A stretch of DNA of 64,000 nt from positions 186,001-250,000 of the forward strand of contig JAHBXL010000001.1 of assembly GCA_019636495.1 (NCBI GenBank), read 5' to 3'. This document shows, in pieces, positions 51,158 through 59,794 of this stretch. A model generated the notes under the pieces. It did not search any database and was not told where the DNA came from. It saw only the letters and a program-made list of their open reading frames with translations. Numbering within the stretch: the first letter of the stretch is position 1; each line of letters begins with the position of its first letter. This stretch comes from Phycisphaeraceae bacterium. Lineage in GTDB: Bacteria > Planctomycetota > Phycisphaerae > Phycisphaerales > UBA1924. A program made the position numbers and the translations under genes.

Positions 51158-52303
51158 ATGCGGCAACGGGTCGGTGGCTTGGCGTGGATGGCGGCGCTCG
51201 CGGCGTGCGTGCTCGCGCTGTCCGCGTGCAACAGGCCGAAGCAGTACAGCCAGGAGACGCCCGACGATGTGCTGCGTTCGGCGGTGGAGATGATCCGCGA
51301 TGGCCAGACGCAGCGGCTGCCCGACCTGATCTACGCCGACAATGAACAGATGCGCCGGATGCTCGATCAACTCGGCCGTTTGTTCGGCAACATGCAGAAA
51401 CTCGCCGCGGCGACGCAGCAACGCTTCCCCGACGAGATGGCCAAAATGAAGGCGGAGGCGGAGCGTCGCGCCGCATCGGGTGCGCAGAATCCCTTGCTTG
51501 CGCAACTGGCGGGCGGCGGGGGCGGGCGTCGCGGCCCGCCGCGCGGCGGCGATGAGGACGCGATGCGCGATCTGGTCAATCGGCTGTTCGCCGACCCGTA
51601 CGGCTGGCTGGAACAGAATGCCGAACGGCTGTCGACGGAAATGATCACCGACGACCAGGCGACCATCCTGCTGGACGGCCAGCCGCTGATCCCGCTGATC
51701 GGTCTGCCGATGATCGAGCGCGATGGGAAGTGGTACGTAGCGCTGCCGACGAACATGCCGCCGCTGAACCAGGGCTGGCCGCGCAGCAAGCAGCAGTGGG
51801 ACATTCTCCGTTCGGTCGTGATCATCGCGGACAAGGCGGTGATCGAGATGACCGAGGACGTGAAGCAGGGGCGCGTCGCGACTCTGGACCGGCTGGCGAA
51901 CAAGGCCCAGGAGAAGATGCTCTTCCCCGGGGCGATGGCGTTCGCGGCGTACGGGCGAGAGTTGGACGTGCGTCAGCGGACCGACCGCCGCATGAGCCAG
52001 TGGCGGACGCGCCAGCGGGACTGGGCCCGGGGCCGCGCTGAGCAGGCGGGCGGGCCGGTTTCGCCGAAGTTGCTCAACGCGATGGAGCGCGTCGCGGCGG
52101 TCGAACTTGAGGCCGTCGTTCGCAAGAACGAGCGGCTTGCGATCGACCAGTTGTCGCCGATGCAGTTCGAGGATCTCGCGACCGAGTGGCTGGGCCGCAA
52201 TGGGCTGGCGGTCCGCGTCGATGGTGCAGTGGACGCCGCGTCGGTCGATGCACGCGTGGACGCGTGGCTCGCGGCGGGTGGGACCGATCGGCCGCGGAAG
52301 TGA
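51158..52303 (+). CDS. Lipoprotein of unknown function
   Basis: A 381-residue exported lipoprotein: signal peptide MRQRVGGLAWMAALAACVLA and lipobox LSAC with Cys24. The body is largely helical (DDVLRSAVEMIRDGQTQRLPDLIYADNEQMRRMLDQLGRLF), with a Gly-Arg-rich linker (AGGGGGRRGPPRGGDED, about 115-132) and a mid-domain that may fold like a small NTF2-type unit (MITDDQATILLDGQPLIPLIGLPMIERDGKWYVALP). No family is certain. It is divergent from thiS and convergent with the diacylglycerol kinase-like gene. ATG at 51158 is chosen for the signal peptide. Confidence 0.8.
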   Translation: MRQRVGGLAWMAALAACVLALSACNRPKQYSQETPDDVLRSAVEMIRDGQTQRLPDLIYADNEQMRRMLDQLGRLFGNMQKLAAATQQRFPDEMAKMKAEAERRAASGAQNPLLAQLAGGGGGRRGPPRGGDEDAMRDLVNRLFADPYGWLEQNAERLSTEMITDDQATILLDGQPLIPLIGLPMIERDGKWYVALPTNMPPLNQGWPRSKQQWDILRSVVIIADKAVIEMTEDVKQGRVATLDRLANKAQEKMLFPGAMAFAAYGRELDVRQRTDRRMSQWRTRQRDWARGRAEQAGGPVSPKLLNAMERVAAVELEAVVRKNERLAIDQLSPMQFEDLATEWLGRNGLAVRVDGAVDAASVDARVDAWLAAGGTDRPRK

Positions 52304-52318
52304 ACAGAGTGTTGAGGT

Positions 52319-53209
52319 CTACTCCGCCAGCACACGCAGCGTTGCGGGCGCGATGCGGATACGCAGCGGTGCATCGGCATGCAGCGTGCCCGCGTGTTCG
52401 CCGTCGAGTTGGTACGGCACAGCGCACGCCGCGGCGATGGTCGCTTCGCGGCAGCGGATGCGGGCGACGCGTGCGTCGTGGAGGTGTTGGCCCCGTGCGA
52501 CACGCACGAGTTGGCGGGCCAGTTCGAGGCGTGAGGCGACGGGTATGAACACCAGGTCGAGCAGGCCGTCGCGCATGCTCGCATCGCGCGCGGGGTCGAG
52601 CCGCGCGGCATACTGAGAAGAGTTGGCGACCAGCGCGATGCCTGGGGCGTGGCGCACGATCTCTCGGCCATCGGCGTGGATCGTGAGCGGCACGAATCGC
52701 GGCCGGACAATCTCGGCAATCGAGTGGGCGACGTAATCGAGCCTGGAAACCCCGCCGCGGCGGGCGGCGGCGACGCGCTCGACGATGCATGAATCAAACC
52801 CGACGCTGCACATGAGGAGGAAGGCCCGATCGCCGCAGGTCGCGGTGTCGATCGTGACCGGCTCGCGGCGGTCGAGCGCGCCGAGCACGCCGCCGGGGAC
52901 GGCGGTCATTCGGAACTGCCGTGCGAAGAGGTTCTCGGTTCCGAGCGGGAAGTGGTACACGGGCACGCCGGCGTGCATCGCGGCGGGCGCACTGTGGTGC
53001 AGGGTGCCGTCGCCGCCGGCGATGATCAACGCGGCCGCGCCGCGGAGCGCGTCATCGAGTTCGCCGTTGACGGACGATCCGTCGGCGCGCTGCACATCGA
53101 GGACTACAGCGTCGTGCCCGCCGGCGCGCAGCGCGGTCAGGAGTCGATCGGCCTTGGCGCGCCCGCGGCCCCGACCGGCGAACGAGTTGCGCAGCACAAC
53201 GACCCGCAT
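52319..53209 (-). CDS. Diacylglycerol kinase-like lipid kinase
   Basis: A 296-residue protein of the DAGK catalytic family (YegS/DgkB/LCB5-like), which phosphorylates lipids such as diacylglycerol. The nucleotide motif IIAGGDGTLHH (GGDGT at 65-69) and the following YHFPLGTENLFARQF (in place of the usual P-x-G-T-x-N-D-F) are characteristic, as is MCSVGFDSCIVERV. The C-terminal beta-rich half ends QLDGEHAGTLHADAPLRI, the usual lid region. The lipid substrate is not predictable. The open frame extends upstream but MRVVVLRNSFAGRGRG is the natural start. It is followed on the strand by nothing before the convergent lipoprotein gene. Confidence 0.88.
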   Translation of the reverse strand: MRVVVLRNSFAGRGRGRAKADRLLTALRAGGHDAVVLDVQRADGSSVNGELDDALRGAAALIIAGGDGTLHHSAPAAMHAGVPVYHFPLGTENLFARQFRMTAVPGGVLGALDRREPVTIDTATCGDRAFLLMCSVGFDSCIVERVAAARRGGVSRLDYVAHSIAEIVRPRFVPLTIHADGREIVRHAPGIALVANSSQYAARLDPARDASMRDGLLDLVFIPVASRLELARQLVRVARGQHLHDARVARIRCREATIAAACAVPYQLDGEHAGTLHADAPLRIRIAPATLRVLAE

Positions 53210-53234
53210 GCGGGTGGAGCGTAGACCGCGCCCT

Positions 53235-54182
53235 TCAGCGCGGGCGGGCGGGGGGAACGCGCGGCCGGTCGGGTTCCGGCCGCGGCATCGCCGCGTTGGC
53301 ATCGGCCCGCGCCCGGAAGCGGTCGAGTCTGGCCTCCGCGGCGACGTGGTTCCAGACTGCCCAGCGGGCCATTCTCTGGAAGCGGAAGAGGCACCAGAGG
53401 AAGTAGACGGGTGGGATGTAGATCAGCGTGATGATGATCGCGGCGAGGACGGCGCCGATGATCCCGCCGAGGATGCCGGTGAAACCGTTGAGGATGGTGA
53501 GCGCGATGACGAATCCGCAGAAGCAGATGGTCCACGCGCACGCGCGGAAGCCCTGCGCCAGCGACGAGTCCTCGGCCCAGTCGGTCGTGTGGGCCAGCAG
53601 CGCGCAGAGCGGCGCAAGGCCCGCGACCGCGCCGAGCGCGAACAGTGCAGCGCCGATGATCGCGGCGTTCGTGATGACCGGGGACGTCCCGGCACGAGAG
53701 GCCGCGAGCGCGCCCAGCGCGGCGATAAACACCATCGGCCAGCAGGCCTGCGAGAGTCGGGCCGCGAGCCGGAGGGACATCCACTCTCGACGGGTGTCGT
53801 AGGTTGAACCGGGCGCGGCGGGGCGGGGCCCCGTGCAGATCCACACGCCGCCGAGCCATCCCAGCGAGACCAGGCCGGTGATGACGAGCAGCGCCGGCGG
53901 GCGGACAAAGAGCATGATGACCACCAGGACGAAGAACCCGAGCGCGGCGAGGAACATCATCGTCGCGCCCGTCGCCAGGGTGTCGAGCCACGGCAACGGC
54001 GCGTTGACGAGTTGCTGGCTGTATCTCGGGCCGCGCGCTCGTCGAGAGATCGCGTGCCCGCACTCGGGGCAGACTCCCCCGACTTGCAGGCCGCGGAGGC
54101 TGTAGCCGCAGTTCGCGCACGGGCGGTCGGTAACGATGACCTCTGGCGCAACGACGCGGAGTTGTTTCTCGGAGATCGGCAT
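53235..54182 (-). CDS. Zinc-ribbon membrane protein
   Basis: A 315-residue protein with an N-terminal zinc ribbon (RPCANCGYSLRGLQVGGVCPECGHAI, Cys about 22/25 and 36/39) and six or so membrane segments (TLATGATMMFLAALGFFVLVVIMLF, ILGGIIGAVLAAIIITLIYIPPVYFL). Planctomycete genomes hold many genes of this plan, of unknown role; two relatives are at 20858-22455. The ATG at 54182 begins MPISEKQLRV. It lies 25 bases upstream of the lipid-kinase gene on the same strand, so the two may form an operon. The C-terminal tail is rich in proline and arginine. Confidence 0.75.
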   Translation of the reverse strand: MPISEKQLRVVAPEVIVTDRPCANCGYSLRGLQVGGVCPECGHAISRRARGPRYSQQLVNAPLPWLDTLATGATMMFLAALGFFVLVVIMLFVRPPALLVITGLVSLGWLGGVWICTGPRPAAPGSTYDTRREWMSLRLAARLSQACWPMVFIAALGALAASRAGTSPVITNAAIIGAALFALGAVAGLAPLCALLAHTTDWAEDSSLAQGFRACAWTICFCGFVIALTILNGFTGILGGIIGAVLAAIIITLIYIPPVYFLWCLFRFQRMARWAVWNHVAAEARLDRFRARADANAAMPRPEPDRPRVPPARPR

Positions 54183-54271
54183 GGCCGGCTTTGTGCCGAG
54201 GCGCGGTCGGGCGGTCGCGCCGGCAACCACGACCGATACGCACGTCGGAACCTGTTTGATGCCGCGGGAGT

Positions 54272-55114
54272 CTACCTCGCCGCGGCGGCAGGGGCGTGCC
54301 GCGCCGCCTCGACAGCATCGCGAAAGAACAGGAGGCCGGGCGTGTTTCGCTTGCGCATCGACTCGGGCAGGCGGGTCCACCACGGGTGCAGCGTCCAGTC
54401 GAGGTAGCGCTCGGGGTGGGGCATCAGGCCGAAGATCCGGCCGGTGGAGTCGCAGATGCCGGCGATGTCGTCGGTCGAGCCGTTCGGGTTGTCGGCATAT
54501 CGGAGGGCGATCTGGTTTCCGTCGCGGAGCGCGGTGAGTACGGAATCACTCGCGGCAACGAACCGGCCCTCGCCATGGGCGATGGGCAGCACGAGCGCAT
54601 CGTCGCGGAGGGTGCGGTCGCGCTCGCCCTCGCGCCAGAGTTCGGAGATCGAGCGCGTCCAGACGCAGGGCGAGGCGGGTTCCGGCCGGACTCTGACCCA
54701 GCGGTCGATGAAGCGTGCCTGGGCGTTGTGGGCGAGCGCGACGGTCTGCGGCGGCGGGGCATCGTCGGGCCAGTTGGCGCCGGCGGAAGGGCCCGGCAGT
54801 AGGCCGACCTGCACGAGCGCCTGAAAACCGTTGCAGACTCCGATCATGGGCACGCCGCGGCGGGCGGCCTCGCGCAGGGCGGGGTAGAGTCGCTCGCGGA
54901 GTTTGACGGCGAGGATGCGGCCGGATGCGACGTCGTCGCCGTGCGAGAACCCGCCCGGAAAGCCGATGAGGTCGGCATCGTCGATTCGGGCCGGGTCCTC
55001 GACGAGCCGGTCGACGTGGACGAGGATCGGCCGAGCGCCGGCGAGTTCGAACGCGCGGCAGAGTTCGGCATCGCAGTTGGTGCCGGCGGTGCGGACGACG
55101 AGGGCGGTGGGCAT
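54272..55114 (-). CDS. purQ: Phosphoribosylformylglycinamidine synthase, glutaminase subunit PurQ
   Basis: PurQ supplies ammonia from glutamine to PurL in purine synthesis. The 280-residue class I glutaminase has the start ALVVRTAGTNCDAELCRAFELAGA, the FGAM-specific GFPGGFSHGDDVASGRILA, nucleophile Cys94 in MIGVCNGFQALVQVGLLPG, and His233/Glu235 in GLMPHPERYLD. It is longer than the short PurQ of Gram-positive bacteria (about 225) and matches the 260-290 residue type. PurL and PurS are not adjacent. ATG at 55114; an intrinsic terminator of the upstream gene lies at 55141-55175. Confidence 0.95.
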   Translation of the reverse strand: MPTALVVRTAGTNCDAELCRAFELAGARPILVHVDRLVEDPARIDDADLIGFPGGFSHGDDVASGRILAVKLRERLYPALREAARRGVPMIGVCNGFQALVQVGLLPGPSAGANWPDDAPPPQTVALAHNAQARFIDRWVRVRPEPASPCVWTRSISELWREGERDRTLRDDALVLPIAHGEGRFVAASDSVLTALRDGNQIALRYADNPNGSTDDIAGICDSTGRIFGLMPHPERYLDWTLHPWWTRLPESMRKRNTPGLLFFRDAVEAARHAPAAAAR

Positions 55115-55140
55115 GGCGGATGATACGACCTCGGAAACGA

Positions 55141-55175
55141 AAGAGGCCCGCCCGGATGATCCCGGCCGGGCCTTG
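55141..55175 (-). terminator. Intrinsic terminator after the redoxin gene
   Basis: Stem AGGCCCGgCCGG / CCGGgCGGGCCT with a small loop; on the reverse strand it is followed by CTTTCGTTTCC. It separates the redoxin transcript from purQ. Confidence 0.85.
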
Positions 55176-55212
55176 ATGTTCAGTCGCGGTCGAACGGATC
55201 GGCCGGCTGGGA

Positions 55213-55917
55213 TCAGTTGGCGTACTTGACGGAGCAGCCGTAACTGCGGGTCTCGGGCTCGGTCACGGTCTCGCCCTTGATGATCTGGTCGAGGGCCTGG
55301 CGGACGTAGTTCTTGTAGTCCTTGGCGTCGAGGGCCTTGTTGTTGTCGATCGCGCCCTTGTAGGCGAGTTTGCCGTCCTTGCCGATGATGTACATGTGGG
55401 GCGTGGTCGTTGCGCCGTAGGCCTTGCCGACGGTGCCCTTCTCATCGAGCATGATGGAGTAGGGCATGCTCCAGTCCTTCTTGTACTTGGCGTTGAGGTC
55501 CTTGCCCGCGCCCTGCTTGCCGGGCGCGCCGGAGTTCACGGCCAGGAAGACGACGCCCTTGCCGGAGAAGTCCTTGTGCAGGTCGTTGAAGGTCGAGGCC
55601 TTGCCGTAGTGCTTCACCACGTGCGGGCACTCGGGGTTGAACCACTGCAGGACGACGATCTTGTCCTTGTAGTCCGAGAGTTTGATGGTTTTGCCGTCGG
55701 TGTCGGTGAGTTCGAACGAGGGCGCGGTCTCGCCGAGCGCGGCCTTCTCGGTCTTCTTCTCGTCCTTCTTCTCCGTCTGCTTGTCGTCCTTCTTGGCAGG
55801 CGTGGCGGTCGGCGCGGGTTTCGCGCCGTCGGGCTTGGCGCCCTGCGCGTGGGCCGGTGCGCCGGCGATCAGAAGTCCGCCCGCGGCGATCATTGCAAAG
55901 AGGGTCTTGGTCATCAT
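55213..55917 (-). CDS. Exported redoxin (AhpC/TSA-type thiol protein)
   Basis: A 234-residue exported protein: signal peptide (MMTKTLFAMIAAGGLLIAGAPAHA), a lysine/glutamate-rich linker (about 27-60) and a thioredoxin-fold redoxin domain. The reactive region is VVLQWFNPECPHVVKHY with one cysteine (Cys97) in place of CxxC; a second cysteine, Cys228, lies near the C-terminus (SYGCSVKYAN) and might resolve it. Related sequences act as peroxiredoxin-like or cytochrome-biogenesis proteins. AAGGAG eight bases before 55917 sets the start. The DsbD-alpha-like gene is immediately upstream on the same strand, suggesting a periplasmic thiol partnership. Confidence 0.88.
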   Translation of the reverse strand: MMTKTLFAMIAAGGLLIAGAPAHAQGAKPDGAKPAPTATPAKKDDKQTEKKDEKKTEKAALGETAPSFELTDTDGKTIKLSDYKDKIVVLQWFNPECPHVVKHYGKASTFNDLHKDFSGKGVVFLAVNSGAPGKQGAGKDLNAKYKKDWSMPYSIMLDEKGTVGKAYGATTTPHMYIIGKDGKLAYKGAIDNNKALDAKDYKNYVRQALDQIIKGETVTEPETRSYGCSVKYAN

Positions 55918-56005
55918 GAGTTCGTCTCCTTCGTGGTTCCACTCGCGGCCGAGGTCCCCGCGGCCACATGCCGCTGGGCGAACCAAGCCGCGTTCACAGA
56001 TTCGA

Positions 56006-56854
56006 TCACGGATCGATCCGATCCTTGGCGCCGGCCTTGGGCGCGAGGTCAACAACATAGGTCTCAGCGCTCGACACGCCTTCGCGTTGCACTTCGATGA
56101 TGCCTGTGAGTCGCTTCTCGGCCCCTGGCTTGACCTTGAAAGCCAGCCGGGGCGCCTTGGCCGTCGCGGCGGTCAGGGCCGAGAGCACTTCGACGCCGTC
56201 TTCATCGGGGTAGAACGTGAGCATTGCCGCGCCCCGGGCTTCGATCGCGACGTCGGCGCCGGACCACTCGATCTTGACAGGCGGGTTGTCCCGGGGGAGA
56301 GGGCGGGGCAGTTTTGCGCGCGCCTCGGCGAAGATCTTCGCGTTCGCCGGGTTGATCTCCACCGAGGGCGATGCGTCGCGGACCGGGAGCGTGAGCCTGA
56401 ACTCGGCTTCCTCGAGCACGCACACCTCGTCGCAGACCATCCACTCGACGCGGGCCGAGATCGTCGCCTCGCCGCCCGCCTTGACGCTCATCGCCACGTC
56501 GATGGGCACGAGCACGGTCAACGAGGTGTAATAGACGTAGTCGAGCAGCCCGCCCGGGAGCGTGTGCCGCTTGGGCGCGGGCCACTGCGCGGGCGAGGCT
56601 TTGAATCCGTCAGGGAGCGTGAGATCGATCTGCGGCGGCATGCCGCTGTCGTTCTGCCCGCGCCAGTACATGTGCCATTTCTCGGCGATGTCGAAGCGGA
56701 ACGCGATGAAGGTGCGCTTCCCGGGGGCGAAGGCCAGTGTTTCCGCGGCCATCTGCGCCTTCACGTGCGGTGACCGGCCCGCCTGGGCTGTCTCCGCCTG
56801 AGCGGGATGCGCTGCGAGGAACGCCGCGATGAGGGTCATGAGTCGTACGAGCAT
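56006..56854 (-). CDS. DsbD N-terminal-domain-like periplasmic thiol protein
   Basis: A 282-residue exported protein with signal peptide (MLVRLMTLIAAFLAAHPAQA) and the fold of the DsbD alpha domain: EKWHMYWRGQNDSGMPPQ is the diagnostic segment, and the redox pair appears as VCDEVC (Cys141/Cys145). In full-length DsbD this domain receives electrons from a membrane domain and passes them to periplasmic proteins. Here no transmembrane or thioredoxin part is attached, so a separate membrane carrier such as CcdA would be needed. GGAGGG lies ten bases before the ATG. The redoxin gene follows 88 bases later. Confidence 0.85.
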   Translation of the reverse strand: MLVRLMTLIAAFLAAHPAQAETAQAGRSPHVKAQMAAETLAFAPGKRTFIAFRFDIAEKWHMYWRGQNDSGMPPQIDLTLPDGFKASPAQWPAPKRHTLPGGLLDYVYYTSLTVLVPIDVAMSVKAGGEATISARVEWMVCDEVCVLEEAEFRLTLPVRDASPSVEINPANAKIFAEARAKLPRPLPRDNPPVKIEWSGADVAIEARGAAMLTFYPDEDGVEVLSALTAATAKAPRLAFKVKPGAEKRLTGIIEVQREGVSSAETYVVDLAPKAGAKDRIDP

Positions 56855-56961
56855 TCGCCTGGCACCCTCCCTGGGCCGCGTGTCGGACCGCCACGCCGGC
56901 AGTCCCGGTCCTGCTGATACCGCCCGTGCGGAACGATGCTGCACCCGATATGCTTGCCCCC

Positions 56962-57405
56962 ATGAACCGTGAAAGCCACATCACCGGCGTTGTGTCAGCA
57001 TTGTGTTTGGTATTCGTCCTGATCTCGGTCGGTTGCCAGCAGAAGATCAGCGACCGCGACATTGTCGTGATCGATCTCGCGGAGACTCGGATACTGCACG
57101 CGGCACGGGCCGCGCGGTTTGTCGATTCGCGCGGGCCCGAGGAGTTCGCCGCGGGGCGGATCGCGGGGTCTCTGAATCTGCAGTTGCCGCAGGTTTCGGA
57201 GGTGAAGACGGAGATGGAACCGAGCATCGCGCGGGCGAAAACCGTCGTCGTGTACGGCAACAATCCCGGCTCGGGAGTGGCCAAGGCAATCGCGAAGCGA
57301 TTGATGATTGCCGGGCACAAGGGGGTGCGTCTGTACGCGGGGGGAATGGACGAGTGGCGTGCGAACAACCTGCCCGTTGAGCAAGCGCCGCGTGCCGCGG
57401 AATGA
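56962..57405 (+). CDS. Rhodanese-like lipoprotein lacking the catalytic cysteine
   Basis: A 147-residue protein with a lipoprotein signal (GVVSALCLVFVLISVGC, Cys26) and a rhodanese fold: RFVDSRGPEEFAAGRIAGSLNLQLPQV, then TVVVYGNNPGSGVAKAIAKRLMIAGHKGVRLYAGGMDEWRANNLPVE. In active rhodaneses a cysteine stands where this protein has Tyr-Gly-Asn-Asn-Pro, so sulfur transfer by the usual route is impossible; a binding or regulatory role is more likely. It lies 66 bases upstream of cysteine synthase on the same strand. An upstream in-frame ATG (56950) is less suitable for the signal. Confidence 0.85.
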   Translation: MNRESHITGVVSALCLVFVLISVGCQQKISDRDIVVIDLAETRILHAARAARFVDSRGPEEFAAGRIAGSLNLQLPQVSEVKTEMEPSIARAKTVVVYGNNPGSGVAKAIAKRLMIAGHKGVRLYAGGMDEWRANNLPVEQAPRAAE

Positions 57406-57471
57406 TCGAGAAGTTGAAGGCTCGCGGCAGCGCGCAGCGGGCGAAACCATGCGACCTTTGAAAGCCTGCCT

Positions 57472-58452
57472 ATGAGCGGATCGATCCACAACCGCGTCTA
57501 CGACGACATGATCGGCTGCGTTGGGAACACGCGGCTGGTGCGGCTCAACCGGGTGATCCCCAAGGGACACGCCGAGGTGCTGCTCAAACTTGAGTTCGAT
57601 AACCCGCTGGCGAGCGTGAAGGACCGCATCGGTCACGCGATGATCGCAGCGGCGGAGAAGGAAGGCCGCATCCGCCCGCGCGGGGCGACGGGCGCGAGCG
57701 ACCCGGGCACGCACATCATCGAGCCGACCAGCGGCAACACGGGAATCGCGCTGGCGTTCGTGTGCTCGGCCAAGGGCTACCGACTCACGCTGTGCATGCC
57801 GGAATCGATGAGCCTGGAACGTCGCGCGCTGCTGAAGCAACTGGGCGCCGAACTGGTGCTGACCCCGGCCGAGAAGGGCATGCGCGGCGCGGTGGCCCGC
57901 GCGCAGGAGATGGTGCAGGAACTGCCGGGCTCGTGGATGCCGCAGCAGTTCGACAATCCCGCCAACCCGGCGATTCACGAGGCGACCACCGGACCGGAGA
58001 TCTGGGCCGACACTGGTGGGAAGATCGATGCGATCGTGTCGGGCGTGGGCACCGGCGGGACGATCACGGGCGTGACGCGGTACATCCGGCCGCGGAATCC
58101 AACTTTTCAGGCGATCGCGGTGGAGCCGATCACCTCGCCGGTCATCTCGGGCGGGCAGCCGGGATTGCACAAGATCCAGGGCATCGGCGCGGGCTTTGTG
58201 CCCAAGAACCTCGACACCTCGCTGCTCAACGGCATCGAACTGGTGAGCAATGACGAGGCGTTTGATTGGGGTCGTCGGCTCGCGAAGCAGGAGGGCATCC
58301 TGGGCGGGATCAGCACGGGGGCGAATGTGTGCGTTGCCGCGCGGCTGGCCGCGAAGCCCGAGTATGCCGGCAAGCGCATCGTGACGATCGCGTGCTCGTT
58401 CGGCGAGCGGTATCTGTCGACGCCGCTGTTCGCGGATCCGACCGCATCGTGA
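57472..58452 (+). CDS. cysK: Cysteine synthase (O-acetylserine sulfhydrylase)
   Basis: A PLP enzyme that makes L-cysteine from O-acetylserine and sulfide. The 326 residues show the CysK pattern: GNTRLVRLNRVIPKGHAEVLLKLEFDNPLASVKDRIG with Schiff-base Lys50, EPTSGNTGIALAFVCSAKGY (phosphate and substrate loop), VSGVGTGGTITGVTRYIR and GISTGANVCVAARLA. The residue pattern fits CysK rather than cystathionine beta-synthase, which has extra domains. It follows the rhodanese-like gene, giving a small sulfur-related group with the thiol proteins on the other strand. The MFS gene starts 67 bases on. Confidence 0.95.
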   Translation: MSGSIHNRVYDDMIGCVGNTRLVRLNRVIPKGHAEVLLKLEFDNPLASVKDRIGHAMIAAAEKEGRIRPRGATGASDPGTHIIEPTSGNTGIALAFVCSAKGYRLTLCMPESMSLERRALLKQLGAELVLTPAEKGMRGAVARAQEMVQELPGSWMPQQFDNPANPAIHEATTGPEIWADTGGKIDAIVSGVGTGGTITGVTRYIRPRNPTFQAIAVEPITSPVISGGQPGLHKIQGIGAGFVPKNLDTSLLNGIELVSNDEAFDWGRRLAKQEGILGGISTGANVCVAARLAAKPEYAGKRIVTIACSFGERYLSTPLFADPTAS

Positions 58453-58519
58453 TGGAGCGGCCTACCTTCCCGTCTCCGCGCGTGCCGAATGTGCAGCGCG
58501 GGCGCGTGGAAAGTTGCAC

Positions 58520-59782
58520 ATGACCGCATCGGCCGAACCGCACATTCCCGGCACGCGCTGGCGGATGTGGACCGCCATCGGCACGCACACGGTCGTCGAT
58601 TTCTTTTCGTTTCTGATTGTGCCTCTGCTGTCAGTGCTCGAGGGGCACGTTGGCATCCGGCCCGAGCAGGGCGCGCTCCTGCTGGCCATCGGGCAGGTTT
58701 CCAGCGGCATTATCCAACCGGTTGTCGCCATTGCCTCCGACCGCTTCGACACGCGATGGCTCGGCACGCTCGGGTTCCTGGCGGCCGTCGTGGCGATCGG
58801 TCTGGTGGGGAGTGTCCGCACATTTGAGCAGTTGCTGATCCTGCAGATCATCGGGACCGCGGGGATCGGCGCGTTTCACCCGGTTGCCGCGGCGGCGGTC
58901 GGGCACCTGGCCGGGCCGCGCCGGTCGATGGGCATCGCGTGGTTTTACATGGCGGGAATGCTCGGCGGCATTCTGGGCAACATCTCCGCCGGGCACTATG
59001 TGGAACGATTCGCGCGTGCTGGCGGCTCGACTGCGTCGGGACTGGCGGCACTGGCGTACCTCATCCCGGTGGGCCTGGTGTTCGTTGGCGCGCTGGCGGT
59101 TGCGACGCACGGGGTCGCGCACCGCACGCACGATGCGCACGCGCTGCACCGCGAGTTGCCAGCGCGGGAGCGAAGCCGACGCTGGGCGGGCGTGTGGGTG
59201 CTGTACGCGGGGAACGTGCTGCGATTCGCGGCGGATGTCTGCCTGATCCAGTTGATCGTGCGGTGGTCGGAGGCGATCGCGATTGACCGCGCCCCGGTCG
59301 ACGAACTGACCGAGGCGGTGCGCATCCAGGCTTCGCAGATCAACGGGCCGCTGCAGGCGGCCAAGCAGGTGGGCATGGGCCTGGGCGGGGTCGCGCTGGG
59401 GTGGTTGTTCCACGTTCGGCACGAGCGAGCGCTGCTGGTCGTCACTCCGCTTCTGGGCGCTGCGTTGATCGCCGCGCTGCCTTCGACGCACGGGTGGGGC
59501 GCGTTGGTGGTGTGCGCCGCGGCGGGGGTGGGGTACGGGGCGGTGGTGCCGCTCACCATCTCGATGGCGCAGCGACTGATCCCGCATCGCACGAGCCTGG
59601 CCTCTGGCCTGATGATGGGTGGCGCGTGGGCCGTGGCATCGGTCGGCTCGCCGATCGCGCAGCGACTGGCTGACGCGTTTGGGCTGGACCGTGCGTTCCT
59701 GATCGTTGCGGGCGTGCTGTGCCTGGCCAGCGTGTTCGGCCTGCTCGTTCCGCGGTCGGCCGAGCGGGGTTCGGCCGCATGA
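58520..59782 (+). CDS. MFS transporter, fosmidomycin-resistance (Fsr)-like
   Basis: A 420-residue inner-membrane transporter with twelve predicted segments. The MFS signature between segments 2 and 3 is ASDRFDTRWLGTLGFL, and the protein resembles the Fsr group (GTAGIGAFHPVAAAAVGHLAGPRRSMGIAWFYMAGMLGGILGN, with the F-HP-A motif). E. coli Fsr exports fosmidomycin; the substrate here is unknown. The central loop is charged (THDAHALHRELPARERSRRW). The ATG at 58520 is preferred to an in-frame TTG six bases upstream. It is convergent with the AbgT-type gene, 12 bases apart. Confidence 0.88.
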   Translation: MTASAEPHIPGTRWRMWTAIGTHTVVDFFSFLIVPLLSVLEGHVGIRPEQGALLLAIGQVSSGIIQPVVAIASDRFDTRWLGTLGFLAAVVAIGLVGSVRTFEQLLILQIIGTAGIGAFHPVAAAAVGHLAGPRRSMGIAWFYMAGMLGGILGNISAGHYVERFARAGGSTASGLAALAYLIPVGLVFVGALAVATHGVAHRTHDAHALHRELPARERSRRWAGVWVLYAGNVLRFAADVCLIQLIVRWSEAIAIDRAPVDELTEAVRIQASQINGPLQAAKQVGMGLGGVALGWLFHVRHERALLVVTPLLGAALIAALPSTHGWGALVVCAAAGVGYGAVVPLTISMAQRLIPHRTSLASGLMMGGAWAVASVGSPIAQRLADAFGLDRAFLIVAGVLCLASVFGLLVPRSAERGSAA

Positions 59783-59794
59783 TGAGCGCTTCGG

